Counted from the first letter of the stretch, positions 1-7,403 are shown. The stretch is 11,298 nucleotides of DNA from Candidatus Rokuibacteriota bacterium (GCA_016177555.1 JACOVB010000461.1:1-11298); one strand, 5' to 3'. Numbers and translations: made by a program. The notes: generated by a model from the letters alone, not told the origin.

Positions 1-96
1 CACCGCATTCGGCACACGGTGGAGCACGACGACACCCCGACGATCCGGGGCATGATCAAGGCGGTGGGATTCTGCCTCAAGGTGGACGAGGCATGA
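1..96 (+). CDS. rpmD: 50S ribosomal protein L30, C-terminal part (5' end outside window)
   Basis: The frame is open from the first base to the TGA at 94-96 and gives 31 residues, including [18 protein letters not shown] and ending LKVDEA. This matches the C-terminal half of bacterial L30, whose family signature is a TVEhxDTPxiRGMi stretch followed by a short beta strand. L30 is a protein of the large ribosomal subunit of about 60 residues, so roughly half is missing because of the window edge, not because of damage. Its stop codon overlaps the start of rplO (ATGA at 93-96), and L30 followed by L15 is the normal spc-operon order. The identification is firm despite the short length because motif and neighbour agree. 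Confidence 0.93.
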   Translation, partial: HRIRHTVEHDDTPTIRGMIKAVGFCLKVDEA

Positions 97-548
97 GACT
101 GGAAGATCTCCGTCCGGCGCCCGGTTCCACGAAGAAGCGAAAGCGGATCGGCCGCGGGCCCGGGTCCGGCCACGGCAAGACCGCCGGCAAGGGGCACAAG
201 GGCCAAAAGGCCCGCTCCGGCGGCGGCGCCCGGCCGGGTTTCGAGGGTGGGCAGATGCCGCTGTATCGGCGGCTGCCCAAGCGCGGCTTCGTTCCCTACG
301 GGGGCAAGACCGAGTTCGCGATCGTCAACCTCAAGGACGTGGTGGCGCGCTTCGCCGCCGGCAGCGTGGTGGATCCGGACAGCCTGCTCCAGGCGCGGCT
401 GATCAAGAAGGCCGATCGCGGCGCCGTGAAGATCCTGGGCGAGGGTGACGTCTCTCACGCCCTCACCGTGCGCGCCCACAAGATCAGTGAATCGGCGCGC
501 CGCAAGGTCGAGGCCGCGGGCGGCCGTGTCGAGGTACTGCGCGGATGA
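93..548 (+). CDS. rplO: 50S ribosomal protein L15
   Basis: A 151-residue protein of the length usual for L15 (about 145-150). The N-terminal 50 residues are the typical basic, glycine-rich extension that threads into 23S rRNA ([19 protein letters not shown], then GQKARSGG). The globular C-terminal domain follows, with [18 protein letters not shown] near residues 49-66 and a closing [15 protein letters not shown]15 is a late-assembling protein of the 50S subunit. The ATG at 93 overlaps the rpmD stop by four bases, and the TGA at 546-548 overlaps the secY ATG, so translation is probably coupled through all three genes. No unusual residues were seen. Confidence 0.98.
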   Translation: MRLEDLRPAPGSTKKRKRIGRGPGSGHGKTAGKGHKGQKARSGGGARPGFEGGQMPLYRRLPKRGFVPYGGKTEFAIVNLKDVVARFAAGSVVDPDSLLQARLIKKADRGAVKILGEGDVSHALTVRAHKISESARRKVEAAGGRVEVLRG

Positions 549-1858
549 TCGAGGGCCTGCAGAGCTTCGGGAACATCTTCAAGATTCCGGAGCTCAAGCG
601 TCGCGTGCTGATGACCCTGGGACTGCTGGCCGCCTACCGTCTCGGCGCGCACGTCCCGACGCCAGGGATCGACGGAGCGGCGCTCGCCCAGTTCTTCGAC
701 CAGGTCCAGGGCACGCTCCTGGGCATGGTCGACCTGTTCTCCGGGGGCAATCTGCGGCGGCTCACCGTGTTCGCCCTCGGCATCATGCCGTACATCTCGG
801 CGTCCATTATCCTGCAGCTCCTGACCGTGGTGATCCCCGCCCTCGAGCGGCTCGCCAAGGAAGGGGAGGCAGGGAGGAAGAAGATCACCCAGTACACCCG
901 GTACGGCACGGTCGTGCTGTCGCTCGTGCAGTCCTTCGGCATCGCGGTGGGTCTGGAGAGCATGCGGAGCCCCGGCGGCGGGGTCATCGTCCCCGATCCG
1001 GGATGGGGCTTCCGGCTGCTCACGATGATCACGCTCACCACCGGGACCGCGCTCATCATGTGGCTGGGCGAGCAGATCTCCGAGAAGGGGATCGGCAACG
1101 GCATCTCGCTCATCATCTTCGCCGGCATCGTGGTGCGGCTGCCCTCGGCGATCGTGTCGTCCTACACTCTGATCTTCACAGGCGAGCTCAAGCTGTTCGT
1201 TTTCCTGGGTCTCCTCATCATGATGGTCGCCGTGACCGCGGCGGTCGTCGTCATGCAGGAGGGCCAGCGGAAGATCCCGGTGCAGTACGCCAAGCGGGTC
1301 GTGGGCCGGCGGATCTACGGGGGACAGTCCACCCACATCCCACTGCGCGTGAACACGGCGGGCGTCATTCCGGTGATCTTCGCCTCGTCCCTGATCCTGT
1401 TCCCGGCGACGCTCACCCGTTTCATCCAGCATCCGTGGATGCAGGGGATCTCCGAAGCGCTGTCGCCGGGCCAGTTCACCTACACGCTTCTGTACTCCGG
1501 CCTCATCATCTTCTTCGCGTACTTCTACACGGCGATCGTGTTCAACCCGATCGATCTCGCCGACAACATGAAGAAGTACGGCGGCTTCATCCCCGGCGTG
1601 CGGCCGGGCAAGAAGACGGCGGAGTACATCGATCGGACGCTGACCCGGATCACGCTGCCGGGGGCCGTGTTCCTGGCGCTCATCTCGGTGCTTCCGGACT
1701 TTCTCATTCGCTGGTTCAACACCCCGTTTTACTTCGGCGGGACGAGTCTCCTCATCGTCGTGGGCGTGGCGCTGGACACGGTGCGACAGATGGAGTCGCA
1801 CCTCCTGATGCGGAACTACGAGGGATTCCTCCGGAAGAAGGCGAAGGCGCGGGCGTGA
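545..1858 (+). CDS. secY: Protein translocase subunit SecY
   Basis: A 437-residue polytopic inner-membrane protein, the pore subunit of the SecYEG translocon that exports unfolded proteins and inserts membrane proteins. About ten hydrophobic helices are visible. Family landmarks include HVPTPGID in the first periplasmic/plug region, [10 protein letters not shown] from residue 182, the cytoplasmic-loop signature starting YGG at 258 with [19 protein letters not shown] (its Arg belongs to the SecA/ribosome contact loop), and [18 protein letters not shown] from residue 334. The C-terminus is short and basic (RKKAKARA), as expected for the cytoplasmic tail. The start overlaps rplO (ATGA, 545-548), and the stop TGA overlaps the GTG proposed for adk. 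SecY in the spc operon between L15 and Adk is a common bacterial arrangement. Confidence 0.98.
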   Translation: MIEGLQSFGNIFKIPELKRRVLMTLGLLAAYRLGAHVPTPGIDGAALAQFFDQVQGTLLGMVDLFSGGNLRRLTVFALGIMPYISASIILQLLTVVIPALERLAKEGEAGRKKITQYTRYGTVVLSLVQSFGIAVGLESMRSPGGGVIVPDPGWGFRLLTMITLTTGTALIMWLGEQISEKGIGNGISLIIFAGIVVRLPSAIVSSYTLIFTGELKLFVFLGLLIMMVAVTAAVVVMQEGQRKIPVQYAKRVVGRRIYGGQSTHIPLRVNTAGVIPVIFASSLILFPATLTRFIQHPWMQGISEALSPGQFTYTLLYSGLIIFFAYFYTAIVFNPIDLADNMKKYGGFIPGVRPGKKTAEYIDRTLTRITLPGAVFLALISVLPDFLIRWFNTPFYFGGTSLLIVVGVALDTVRQMESHLLMRNYEGFLRKKAKARA

Positions 1859-2517
1859 GCAACCGGATGATCCTCCTGGGAGCCCCCGGCTCGGGCAAGG
1901 GGACGCAGGCCCGGCACCTGGCCGTGGAGTGGGGCGTCCCCCAGATCGCCACGGGAGACATGCTGCGCGAGGCAGCGGCGCACGGGAGTCCGCTCGGGAT
2001 CGAGGCCAAGCGCTACATGGACACGGGGGCGCTGGTTCCGGATGGGGTGGTGATCGGGCTCGTGGCCGAGCGCCTCGCGCGTCCGGATGCCAAGAAGGGG
2101 TTCGTGCTGGATGGCTTCCCCCGTACCGTGGCCCAGGCCGAGGCCCTGGGCCGGATCCTCGGCAAGCAGGGGCTTTCGCTGGACCGCGTGGCGTTTCTGG
2201 ACGTGTCCCGCGCGGAGCTGCTGCGCCGGCTCACCGGGCGACGTGTCTGCCGCCGTTGCGGCGCGGCCTACCACCTGGTATCGGCGCCGTCGCAGACGTC
2301 GGATCGCTGCGACGCCTGCAAGGGCGAGCTCTACCAGCGCGAGGATGATGCCCCCGCCGCGGTGGCACGGCGGCTGGATGTCTACGAGAAGCAGACGGCG
2401 CCGCTCCTGGCGTACTACGAGCGCGGGGGTTTGCTGGCCGCCGTGCGCGGCGAAGGCGCCATGGACGATGTGACGGCCGGCATCCGGAAGGCCGTGCGAG
2501 GAACCGGCGCGGCATGA
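1855..2517 (+). CDS. adk: Adenylate kinase, zinc-type LID
   Basis: A 220-residue cytosolic kinase catalysing ATP + AMP = 2 ADP. The Walker A loop GAPGSGKG spans residues 9-16, the AMP-site TGDMLR 33-38, and DGFPRT 86-91. The LID domain carries four cysteines, C132, C135, C152 and C155 (C-X2-C-X16-C-X2-C), the pattern of long-form adenylate kinases that bind a structural zinc. It is followed by YQREDD and RLDVYEKQTAPLLAYY. I chose the GTG at 1855 because it overlaps the secY stop as GTGA, like the neighbouring ATGA junctions, and gives the usual short lead before the first strand. The ATG at 1867 (residue 5) is possible but lacks a ribosome site. The same frame stays open far upstream through secY, which is a high-GC artefact. 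The stop overlaps the map start. Confidence 0.97.
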   Translation: MSNRMILLGAPGSGKGTQARHLAVEWGVPQIATGDMLREAAAHGSPLGIEAKRYMDTGALVPDGVVIGLVAERLARPDAKKGFVLDGFPRTVAQAEALGRILGKQGLSLDRVAFLDVSRAELLRRLTGRRVCRRCGAAYHLVSAPSQTSDRCDACKGELYQREDDAPAAVARRLDVYEKQTAPLLAYYERGGLLAAVRGEGAMDDVTAGIRKAVRGTGAA

Positions 2518-3281
2518 TCGTGCTGAAGTCTGCGCGCGAGCTGGCCCACATGCGGGCCGGCGGGCAGATCCTTGCCGCGGTCAAGGAGCGGCTCCCGGTT
2601 CTGGTCCGGCCGGGGGTGACGACCAAGGAGATCGACGTCGACGTGGAGGCCTTCATCGTGGCGCGCGGCGCCCAGTCGGCCTTCAAGGGATACCGGGGCT
2701 ACCCGGCGACGGTGTGCACATCCATCAACCAGGAGGTCGTCCACGGCATCCCGTCGGAGAAGCGCCGCCTCGCCGAGGGGGACATCATCGGGCTGGACCT
2801 GGGCTGCATCGTCGAGGGGTACTACGCCGACTGCGCCATCACGCTGGCGGTGGGCGCCGTCCCGCCGCGGGTGCAGGAGCTCCTCGACGTGACGCGCGAG
2901 AGCCTCGACAAGGCCATCGTCCAGTGCCGTCCCGGCAACCGCCTCGGCGACATCTCGCACGCCGTGCAGAGCCATTGCGAGAGCCACGGCTTCGGGGTGG
3001 TGCGGGCCTTCGTGGGCCACGGTATCGGGCGGCAGCTCCACGAGGATCCGCAGGTGCCGAACTTCGGGGAGCCCGGGCGCGGCCCAGGGCTCAAGGCCGG
3101 CATGGTGCTGGCCATCGAGCCGATGGTGACCATGGGATCCTGGGAGGTCCGCATCCTCGAAGACCGCTGGACGGCGGTCACCGAGGACGGCGGCCTGGCC
3201 GCTCACTTCGAGGACACCATCGCCATCACGGAGAACGGCCCAGAGATCCTGACGCGCGTGGAGCCGGGGGCGTCGGTGTGA
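2514..3281 (+). CDS. map: Type I methionine aminopeptidase
   Basis: A 255-residue cytosolic metalloprotease that removes the initiator methionine from new proteins. It has the pita-bread fold ligands in the expected order and spacing: D95 (GLDLG), D106 (YYADCA), H169 (FVGHGIG), E202 (AIEPM) and E233 (HFEDT). The catalytic histidine H77 sits in EVVHGIPS. The length and the lack of an N-terminal zinc/SH3 extension indicate the short type Ia form found in most bacteria. The ATG at 2514 overlaps the adk stop (ATGA). Only seven bases separate the stop from infA, and the adk-map-infA order is standard in many spc operons. I see no missing residue and expect an active enzyme. Confidence 0.98.
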   Translation: MIVLKSARELAHMRAGGQILAAVKERLPVLVRPGVTTKEIDVDVEAFIVARGAQSAFKGYRGYPATVCTSINQEVVHGIPSEKRRLAEGDIIGLDLGCIVEGYYADCAITLAVGAVPPRVQELLDVTRESLDKAIVQCRPGNRLGDISHAVQSHCESHGFGVVRAFVGHGIGRQLHEDPQVPNFGEPGRGPGLKAGMVLAIEPMVTMGSWEVRILEDRWTAVTEDGGLAAHFEDTIAITENGPEILTRVEPGASV

Positions 3282-3288
3282 GGATCGG

Positions 3289-3507
3289 ATGACCAAGGAA
3301 GACGCGATCGAGGTGGAGGGAACCGTCGTCGAGCCCCTGCCCAATGCCATGTTCCGGGTCGAGCTCGAGAACGGGCACCGGGTGCTGGCCCATGTGTCCG
3401 GCAAGATGCGGATGAACTTCATCCGGATCCTGCCGGGGGACAAGGTGAAGGTGGAGCTGTCCCCCTATGACCTGACGCGGGGCCGCATCACCTACCGGTT
3501 CAAGTGA
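3289..3507 (+). CDS. infA: Translation initiation factor IF-1
   Basis: A 72-residue S1/OB-fold protein of exactly the usual IF-1 length. IF-1 binds the A site of the 30S subunit and works with IF-2 and IF-3 in start-codon selection. Characteristic stretches are [33 protein letters not shown], the conserved [10 protein letters not shown], and the ending [21 protein letters not shown] Shine-Dalgarno overlaps the end of map (3280-3284), four bases before the ATG. rpmJ follows after a 12-base gap, as in most bacteria that keep infA in the spc operon. Confidence 0.98.
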   Translation: MTKEDAIEVEGTVVEPLPNAMFRVELENGHRVLAHVSGKMRMNFIRILPGDKVKVELSPYDLTRGRITYRFK

Positions 3508-3519
3508 GCAGGGAGAGCA

Positions 3520-3633
3520 ATGAAAGTCAGACCGTCGATCAAGGTGCGCTGCGAGAACTGTAAGATCGTGCGGCGGCAGGGACGCGTCCGCATCATCTGC
3601 AAGAACCCTCGCCACAAGCAGAGACAGGGGTAG
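3520..3633 (+). CDS. rpmJ: 50S ribosomal protein L36, zinc-ribbon form
   Basis: A 37-residue protein starting [20 protein letters not shown] and ending [11 protein letters not shown]. The four zinc ligands C11, C14, C27 and H32 are all present, so this is the zinc-containing (C+) form of L36, a late-binding protein of the 50S subunit near the peptidyl-transferase region. Length and sequence are canonical. A GGGAG site (3511-3515) precedes the ATG by four bases. It lies 12 bases after infA and 54 bases before rpsM, marking the boundary between the classical spc and alpha blocks. Confidence 0.97.
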   Translation: MKVRPSIKVRCENCKIVRRQGRVRIICKNPRHKQRQG

Positions 3634-3664
3634 CCCCGGAGGGGCGCGGACGGGCTCACGCCCG
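3633..3664 (+). other. Two small GC hairpins in the rpmJ-rpsM gap
   Basis: The 54-base space between rpmJ and rpsM contains two consecutive inverted repeats. GCCCC/GGGGC (3633-3645) has a three-base loop, and CGGGC/GCCCG (3651-3664) has a four-base loop. Neither is followed by a T tract, so they do not look like terminators. In some bacteria S4 represses the alpha operon through a structured leader just before rpsM, and this is the right place for such an element. The short stems do not show the known E. coli pseudoknot, so a regulatory role is only a possibility; at this GC content such hairpins also arise by chance. Confidence 0.3.
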
Positions 3665-3674
3665 CCTGCGCCAT

Positions 3675-3678
3675 GGAG
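3675..3678 (+). promoter_or_regulatory. Shine-Dalgarno that decides the rpsM start
   Basis: GGAG lies nine bases before the ATG at 3688. An upstream in-frame ATG at 3673 overlaps this site and would add five residues (METAY) absent from S13 proteins, which begin MARIAGV. The ribosome site therefore favours 3688. Confidence 0.6.
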
Positions 3679-3687
3679 ACAGCCTAT

Positions 3688-4092
3688 ATGGCACGCATCG
3701 CCGGAGTGGATTTGCCGCGGGACAAACGCGGGGAGATCGCGATCCAGTACATCTACGGGATCGGGATCCCCTCTGCGAAGAAGATCTTCGCCGAGGCCCG
3801 GGTGGACTCCAACAAGCGGGTCAAGAGCTGGACCGATGAGGAAACGGCCCGCATCCGCGAGATCATCGAGCGGGAGTACAAGGTGGAGGGGGACCTCCGC
3901 CGCGAGGTGGCCATGAACGTGAAGCGGCTGATGGACATCGGCTGCTACCGCGGGATTCGCCACCGCAAGGGCTTGCCCGTGCGAGGCCAGCGCACCCACA
4001 CCAACGCCCGTACCCGCAAGGGCCGGAGCAAAGGCGTCATGGTCAAGAAGAAGCCTGTCGCCGCCGCTCCCGCCGCTGCGCCGAAGAAATAG
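3688..4092 (+). CDS. rpsM: 30S ribosomal protein S13
   Basis: A 134-residue protein starting [14 protein letters not shown], the invariant S13 opening. It contains the helix-two-turn-helix with [16 protein letters not shown], a long coiled region ([10 protein letters not shown]), and the conserved basic tail [20 protein letters not shown] near residues 93-112, which reaches toward the P-site tRNA. S13 sits in the head of the 30S subunit and forms bridges to L5. The last 20 or so residues are an Ala/Lys/Pro-rich extension ([16 protein letters not shown]), so the protein is longer than the approximately 118-126 residues usual in the family. It opens the alpha block, with rpsK 12 bases downstream. 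Confidence 0.97.
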   Translation: MARIAGVDLPRDKRGEIAIQYIYGIGIPSAKKIFAEARVDSNKRVKSWTDEETARIREIIEREYKVEGDLRREVAMNVKRLMDIGCYRGIRHRKGLPVRGQRTHTNARTRKGRSKGVMVKKKPVAAAPAAAPKK

Positions 4093-4104
4093 GGAGCCGC
4101 TGAT

Positions 4105-4518
4105 ATGGCTGACGTCCCAGAGGAGAAACCGGCGGCGCCCCGCAAGGGCAGCCGTAAGCGAGAGCGGAAGGAGGTCCGCGTGGGGATCGCTCACGTCCAG
4201 GCCACCTTCAACAACACGATCGTGACGCTCACCGACAAGACGGGCAACGTCGTCTCCTGGGCCAGTGCCGGGAGCGTGGGCTTCAAGGGTTCGCGCAAGA
4301 GCACGCCGTTCGCCGCGCAGACGGCTGCCGAGAACGCGGCCCGGAAGGCCATGGACATGGGGCTCAAGCAGGTGGAGGTGTTCGTCAAGGGCCCTGGTGC
4401 GGGCCGCGAGGCGGCCATCCGGTCCCTCCAGGCGGTGGGCCTCGAGGTGACCGCGATCCGGGATGTGACGCCGATTCCGCACAACGGCTGCCGTCCGCCG
4501 AAGCGGCGGCGGGTGTAG
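4105..4518 (+). CDS. rpsK: 30S ribosomal protein S11
   Basis: A 137-residue protein of the platform of the 30S subunit, where it binds 16S rRNA next to S18 and S6. Landmarks are [18 protein letters not shown], the glycine-rich [16 protein letters not shown], and the highly conserved C-terminal [19 protein letters not shown] basic, disordered N-terminus of about 24 residues precedes the fold and is slightly longer than in E. coli S11. A GGGAG ribosome site (4092-4096) lies eight bases before the ATG. It is 12 bases after rpsM and 12 bases before rpsD, a regular spacing in this alpha block. Confidence 0.98.
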   Translation: MADVPEEKPAAPRKGSRKRERKEVRVGIAHVQATFNNTIVTLTDKTGNVVSWASAGSVGFKGSRKSTPFAAQTAAENAARKAMDMGLKQVEVFVKGPGAGREAAIRSLQAVGLEVTAIRDVTPIPHNGCRPPKRRRV

Positions 4519-4530
4519 GGAGGACCAGGG

Positions 4531-5154
4531 GTGGCCAGATATCGAGCGGCGGTCTGCCGGCAGTGCCGGCGCGAGGGGATCAAGCTGTTCCTGAAGGGGG
4601 CGCGCTGCTTCACCGAGAAGTGCGCCATCGAGCGGCGGAACTATCCCCCGGGCCAGCACGGGCTCAGCCGGACCAAGGTCACGCCCTACGGGGTGCAGCT
4701 CCGGGAGAAGCAGAAGGCCAAGAACATCTACGGTGTTCTCGAGAGCCAGTTCCGCCGGTACTTCGAACGGGCGGAGCGCGAGAGGGGGATCACCGGCGAG
4801 AACCTGCTCAAGCTGCTCGAGCGGCGGCTGGACAACGTGGTGTTCCGCCTGGGGATGGCGGCCTCTCGCCGGGAGTCAAGACAGATGGTCGCCCACGGGC
4901 ACTTCCAGATCAACGGACGGAAGGTATCCGTCCCCTCGTACATCGTGAAGGTGGGTGAGGTCGTTCAGCTCCGGCCGAGATCCAAGATGGCGGAGCGCGC
5001 TGCGGACAATCTCGCCGCCGGCCGCGCGGCGGTGCCGCCGTGGCTCGAGGTGGACGTCAACGACAAGAAGGGGACCGTGCGAGGCCTCCCGATGCGGGAG
5101 GACATCCAGATCCCCGTGCAGGAGCAGCTGATCGTCGAGCTGTTCTCAAAGTAG
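4531..5154 (+). CDS. rpsD: 30S ribosomal protein S4, zinc-binding form
   Basis: A 207-residue primary 16S rRNA-binding protein that starts 30S body assembly. It begins at a GTG supported by GGAGGA (4519-4524) six bases upstream. Cysteines C9, C12, C26 and C31 form the N-terminal zinc knuckle known from Thermus S4 and absent from E. coli S4. The S4 RNA-binding domain follows from about residue 95, with [20 protein letters not shown] and [20 protein letters not shown]4 is the autogenous repressor of the alpha operon in E. coli, so its place inside the block is consistent with feedback control, although no E. coli-like target is evident here. It precedes rpoA by six bases. Confidence 0.98.
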   Translation: MARYRAAVCRQCRREGIKLFLKGARCFTEKCAIERRNYPPGQHGLSRTKVTPYGVQLREKQKAKNIYGVLESQFRRYFERAERERGITGENLLKLLERRLDNVVFRLGMAASRRESRQMVAHGHFQINGRKVSVPSYIVKVGEVVQLRPRSKMAERAADNLAAGRAAVPPWLEVDVNDKKGTVRGLPMREDIQIPVQEQLIVELFSK

Positions 5155-5160
5155 GAGATC

Positions 5161-6147
5161 ATGGCAAGGATTCCGTTTCAAAGGCCCAAGCACATCGAGT
5201 GGGAGATCAACACCGACCGGTACGGCCGGCTCGTGGCTGAGCCGTTCGAGAAGGGGTACGCGCTCACCGTGGGCAACTCGCTGCGGCGGACCCTCCTGTC
5301 GATCATCCCCGGAGCGGCCGTCGCGTGGGTGCGGGTCGAGGGTACCCGGGACCAGGAGGCTCACATCCCGGGGGTGCAGGAGGACACGCTGGACGTGCTG
5401 CTGAACCTCCGGAAGCTCGCCGTCAACGTGCCGTCGGGCGAGCCGATGACGACGCGGCTGGAGGCCAAGGGGCCGAAGGAGGTCACCGGCGCTGATGTGT
5501 CGGAGGCCACCGGGATCGAGGTGCTGAACCCGGAGCTGCACATCGCGACGCTTGACCAGGGCGGGTCGCTCGCCATCGAGCTCGGCATCGGCATCGGTCG
5601 CGGCTACGTCGCGGCCGACAAGCACAGCCCCGGAACCATCCCTGCGGGCGCGATTCCCATGGATGCTGCCTTCTCACCCATCCAGAAGGTGTCGTACGGC
5701 GTGGAGAATGCCCGCCTCGGCAAGATCACGGACTACGAGCGGCTCATCGTCGAAATCTGGACCAACGGGGCTGTCTCCCCCGACGAGGCGCTGACGCGGG
5801 CGGCGGCCCACATGCGCGACCAGTTCGCACTGCTGGCACCGGAGGGGCGTCCCGAGGAGGACGAGGAGATCGAGGCATCGGGTCAGGGTTTCCTCCAGGA
5901 GAGCCTGAGCAAGACCCTCGAGGAGCTCCCGCTCCCGGCGCGGGCGATCAACGCCCTGCGAAACGCGGAGATCGTGACGGTCGCCGACCTCGTGCAGAAG
6001 ATCGATGAGGACCTCGAGCAGGTCAAGAACCTGGGCACCAAGTCCATCGATGAGATCAAGACCGCGCTGGCGGGGCTGGGCCTCTCGCTCGGAATGCGCA
6101 TCGACCCGAACGTGCTGGGCGCGCTCGGGCGGGGAGGGGCCACATGA
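5161..6147 (+). CDS. rpoA: DNA-directed RNA polymerase subunit alpha
   Basis: A 328-residue subunit that dimerises to scaffold beta and beta-prime assembly and contacts activators and UP elements. The N-terminal domain shows the conserved EPFEKGYALTVGNSLRRTLL and the GVQED stretch. After an acidic linker (RPEEDEEIEASGQG, near residues 230-243) comes the C-terminal domain with LPARAINALRNAEIVTVADL, NLGTKSIDEIK and GLSLGM. R261 and N264 correspond to the DNA-contacting Arg265 and Asn268 of the E. coli subunit by alignment of the motif, so UP-element recognition is probably kept. An AGGAG site overlapping the rpsD stop lies three bases before the ATG, which is a short spacer. The TGA overlaps the rplQ ATG (6144-6147). 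Confidence 0.98.
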   Translation: MARIPFQRPKHIEWEINTDRYGRLVAEPFEKGYALTVGNSLRRTLLSIIPGAAVAWVRVEGTRDQEAHIPGVQEDTLDVLLNLRKLAVNVPSGEPMTTRLEAKGPKEVTGADVSEATGIEVLNPELHIATLDQGGSLAIELGIGIGRGYVAADKHSPGTIPAGAIPMDAAFSPIQKVSYGVENARLGKITDYERLIVEIWTNGAVSPDEALTRAAAHMRDQFALLAPEGRPEEDEEIEASGQGFLQESLSKTLEELPLPARAINALRNAEIVTVADLVQKIDEDLEQVKNLGTKSIDEIKTALAGLGLSLGMRIDPNVLGALGRGGAT

Positions 6148-6617
6148 GGCACGGCAAGGCCGGGTTCAAGCTCGGGCGCGTCACGGCCCACCGGTGGGCG
6201 CTCTTCCGCAACCTGCTGGTCGCCCTGTTCCGGCACGAGCGCATCACCACGACCGAGGCCAAGGCCAAGGCGGTTCGCGGACTCGCCGACCGGATGGTCA
6301 CACTCGCCAAGCGGGAGTCGCTCCACGCGCGGCGCCAGGTGCTGGCCATGGTGCCTGACCCGCTCGTCGTCAAGAAGCTCTTCGACACCATCGCAGCCCG
6401 CTTCGGGGACCGGCATGGTGGCTACACGCGCATCGTCAAGGCGGGGACGCGCCCCGGTGACCGGGCGCAGATGGTGCTCCTCGAGCTGGTGGACCGGCCC
6501 GAGACGCCGAAGGACAAGGGCAGGAAGGGTGCCAAGGCCGAGAAGGCTCCCAAGGGCGAGGCGGGGGCCGCAGCGCGGAAGGGCAGGAAGAAAAAGGCCG
6601 CCGCAGCGGCAGGCTAG
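6144..6617 (+). CDS. rplQ: 50S ribosomal protein L17 with long basic tail
   Basis: A 157-residue protein. Residues 1 to about 119 are a complete L17 core: the opening MRHGKAGFKLGRVTAHRWAL, RHERITTTEAKAKAVRGLAD, and GGYTRIVKAGTRPGDRAQM before VLLELV. L17 lies near the peptide exit tunnel of the 50S subunit. Residues 120-157 are a low-complexity Lys/Ala/Gly tail (KGRKGAKAEKAPKGEAG and RKGRKKKAAAAAG), presumably disordered and able to contact rRNA. E. coli L17 is about 127 residues, so this is a lineage-specific extension of a kind seen in several bacterial groups. It starts in a 4-base overlap with rpoA and is the last gene of the operon, followed by a terminator. Confidence 0.97.
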   Translation: MRHGKAGFKLGRVTAHRWALFRNLLVALFRHERITTTEAKAKAVRGLADRMVTLAKRESLHARRQVLAMVPDPLVVKKLFDTIAARFGDRHGGYTRIVKAGTRPGDRAQMVLLELVDRPETPKDKGRKGAKAEKAPKGEAGAAARKGRKKKAAAAAG

Positions 6618-6638
6618 GCCAGCGGCGCGATCGAAACG

Positions 6639-6667
6639 GGGGGTGGCCGAGGCCGCCCCCTTTTTTT
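6639..6667 (+). terminator. Rho-independent terminator of the ribosomal operon
   Basis: GGGGGTGGC (6639-6647) pairs with GCCGCCCCC (6652-6660), including one G-U pair, around the four-base loop CGAG. Seven T follow directly (6661-6667). The hairpin starts 21 bases after the rplQ stop. On the opposite strand the G-U becomes a C-A mismatch and only three T follow, so it is a poor terminator for the convergent gene. Confidence 0.93.
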
Positions 6668-6715
6668 GTCCACGCCCGCTGAGAGGGAACGGCCGTGGCG
6701 AGAGCGTCGACCGGG

Positions 6716-7111
6716 TCAGGCGCAGCCGGTCCGCGGTGCTCCCGGGGCCCGCCTCGGCACCAGCGTGCAGGCGAACGTCGCCGGCTGCCTGCGGTATTCC
6801 TCGAGGAGTTTCCCGAGGCGGGCCAGGGTCCGGTCGCGTTTCGCCAGGCCGATCCCGTAAATCGCCAGGTCGTTGACGAGGCGGGTGTAGAACATGTGCG
6901 GAGCGTCGCCCCCCGTGCCCATGCACGGACTGGGCTTCTGGGCCACGCGCAGGAGGGGGCCGAAGGTCGCCACGTACTCCTGGAGGACGGCCTCGTCCCT
7001 CAGATCGGTGGGGACCTCGGGGAAACGAGCCAGGAACTCGTCCACGGTGATGGGACTCCGGCCAGCCCGGACCTTGTGATCGAGATCGGATGAGAGTCTG
7101 ATCTGTCCCAT
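6716..7111 (-). CDS. Hypothetical protein, 131 residues
   Basis: I do not recognise this family. The product is a soluble, mixed-charge protein opening MGQIRLSSDLDHKVRAGRSP. A predicted helical N-terminal half follows (VDEFLARFPEVPTDLRDE), then a Gly/Pro/Cys loop PSPCMGTGGDAPHMFY near the middle, and a second helical part rich in Arg and Leu (KRDRTLARLGKLLEEYRRQ). The last 15 residues (PRRAPGAPRTGCA) look disordered. There is no signal peptide or membrane segment. I use the ATG at 7111. A GTG at 7183 in the same frame would add 24 Pro/Arg-rich residues and overlap the upstream transporter remnant. The coding bias looks natural for this genome. It converges on the ribosomal operon and is the last gene of the minus-strand block. 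Confidence 0.6.
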   Translation of the reverse strand: MGQIRLSSDLDHKVRAGRSPITVDEFLARFPEVPTDLRDEAVLQEYVATFGPLLRVAQKPSPCMGTGGDAPHMFYTRLVNDLAIYGIGLAKRDRTLARLGKLLEEYRRQPATFACTLVPRRAPGAPRTGCA

Positions 7112-7157
7112 CGCCCCGCAGTATAGCACCGGCGGCCGGGGCGCGCGGCCTGGCGTC

Positions 7158-7403
7158 TCAAAGCTGGAGCACTGCGATGCCACCCAAGGTCACGAGCGTG
7201 CCGAGGATGGCGCGGCGCGGGGCCGGCTCGCCGAGGAACACGACGCCCAGCGGCAGGGCGAACAAGGGGGCGGTCGAGGAGAGCACGGTGGCCACCGTGA
7301 CGCCGCCGTGCTTGAGGCCTGCCACGAACATTGTCACGGCCCAGGTCAAGCCCGAGCCGAGCGCGTACACCGCTCCCAGGGTCGTGTCGGACATGAGGGG
7401 CAC
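7158..7403 (-). pseudogene. Remnant of EamA/DMT-family transporter (C-terminal end only)
   Basis: The 81-residue frame (GTG at 7403 or ATG at 7394) holds about three hydrophobic helices and reads as the very end of a second EamA domain. SSTAPLFALPLGVVFLGE corresponds to the family motif before the penultimate loop, followed by a last helix (GTLVTLGGIAVLQL). Full EamA/DMT exporters have about 300 residues and ten helices in two repeats, so roughly the first 220 residues are missing. There is no Shine-Dalgarno before either start. The bases upstream, back to the hydrolase stop at 7473, do not encode transporter sequence. This supports a decayed fragment left by a deletion. A functional mini-protein of the small multidrug resistance type (about 110 residues, four helices) is less likely. 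Confidence 0.65.

Noticed and set aside
455..1801. Antisense frame of 448 codons opposite secY
   Set aside because: High-GC antisense shadow: Asp/Glu/His/Arg-rich translation with no family resemblance, opposite a complete conserved gene.
445..1854. Long plus-strand frame overlapping secY, contiguous with adk
   Set aside because: It is out of frame with the clearly real secY, and its translation is Arg/His/Pro-rich shadow without domains; only the part from 1855 is real (Adk).
3673..3687. Alternative start of rpsM adding METAY
   Set aside because: S13 proteins begin MARIAGV, and the GGAG site lies between the two ATGs and serves the downstream one.
3226..4659. Antisense frame of 477 codons opposite infA, rpmJ, rpsM and rpsK
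   Set aside because: It covers four conserved ribosomal genes on the other strand, has a low-complexity translation, and no start signal.
5883..6926. Antisense frame spanning the rpoA end, rplQ and the terminator
   Set aside because: Shadow of conserved genes; it would run through the strong terminator and into the opposite hypothetical gene's region without any domain.
7112..7183. GTG start at 7183 for the hypothetical gene
   Set aside because: It adds a Pro/Arg-rich stretch unlike the rest of the protein and overlaps the transporter remnant; the ATG at 7111 is more plausible, although this is not certain.
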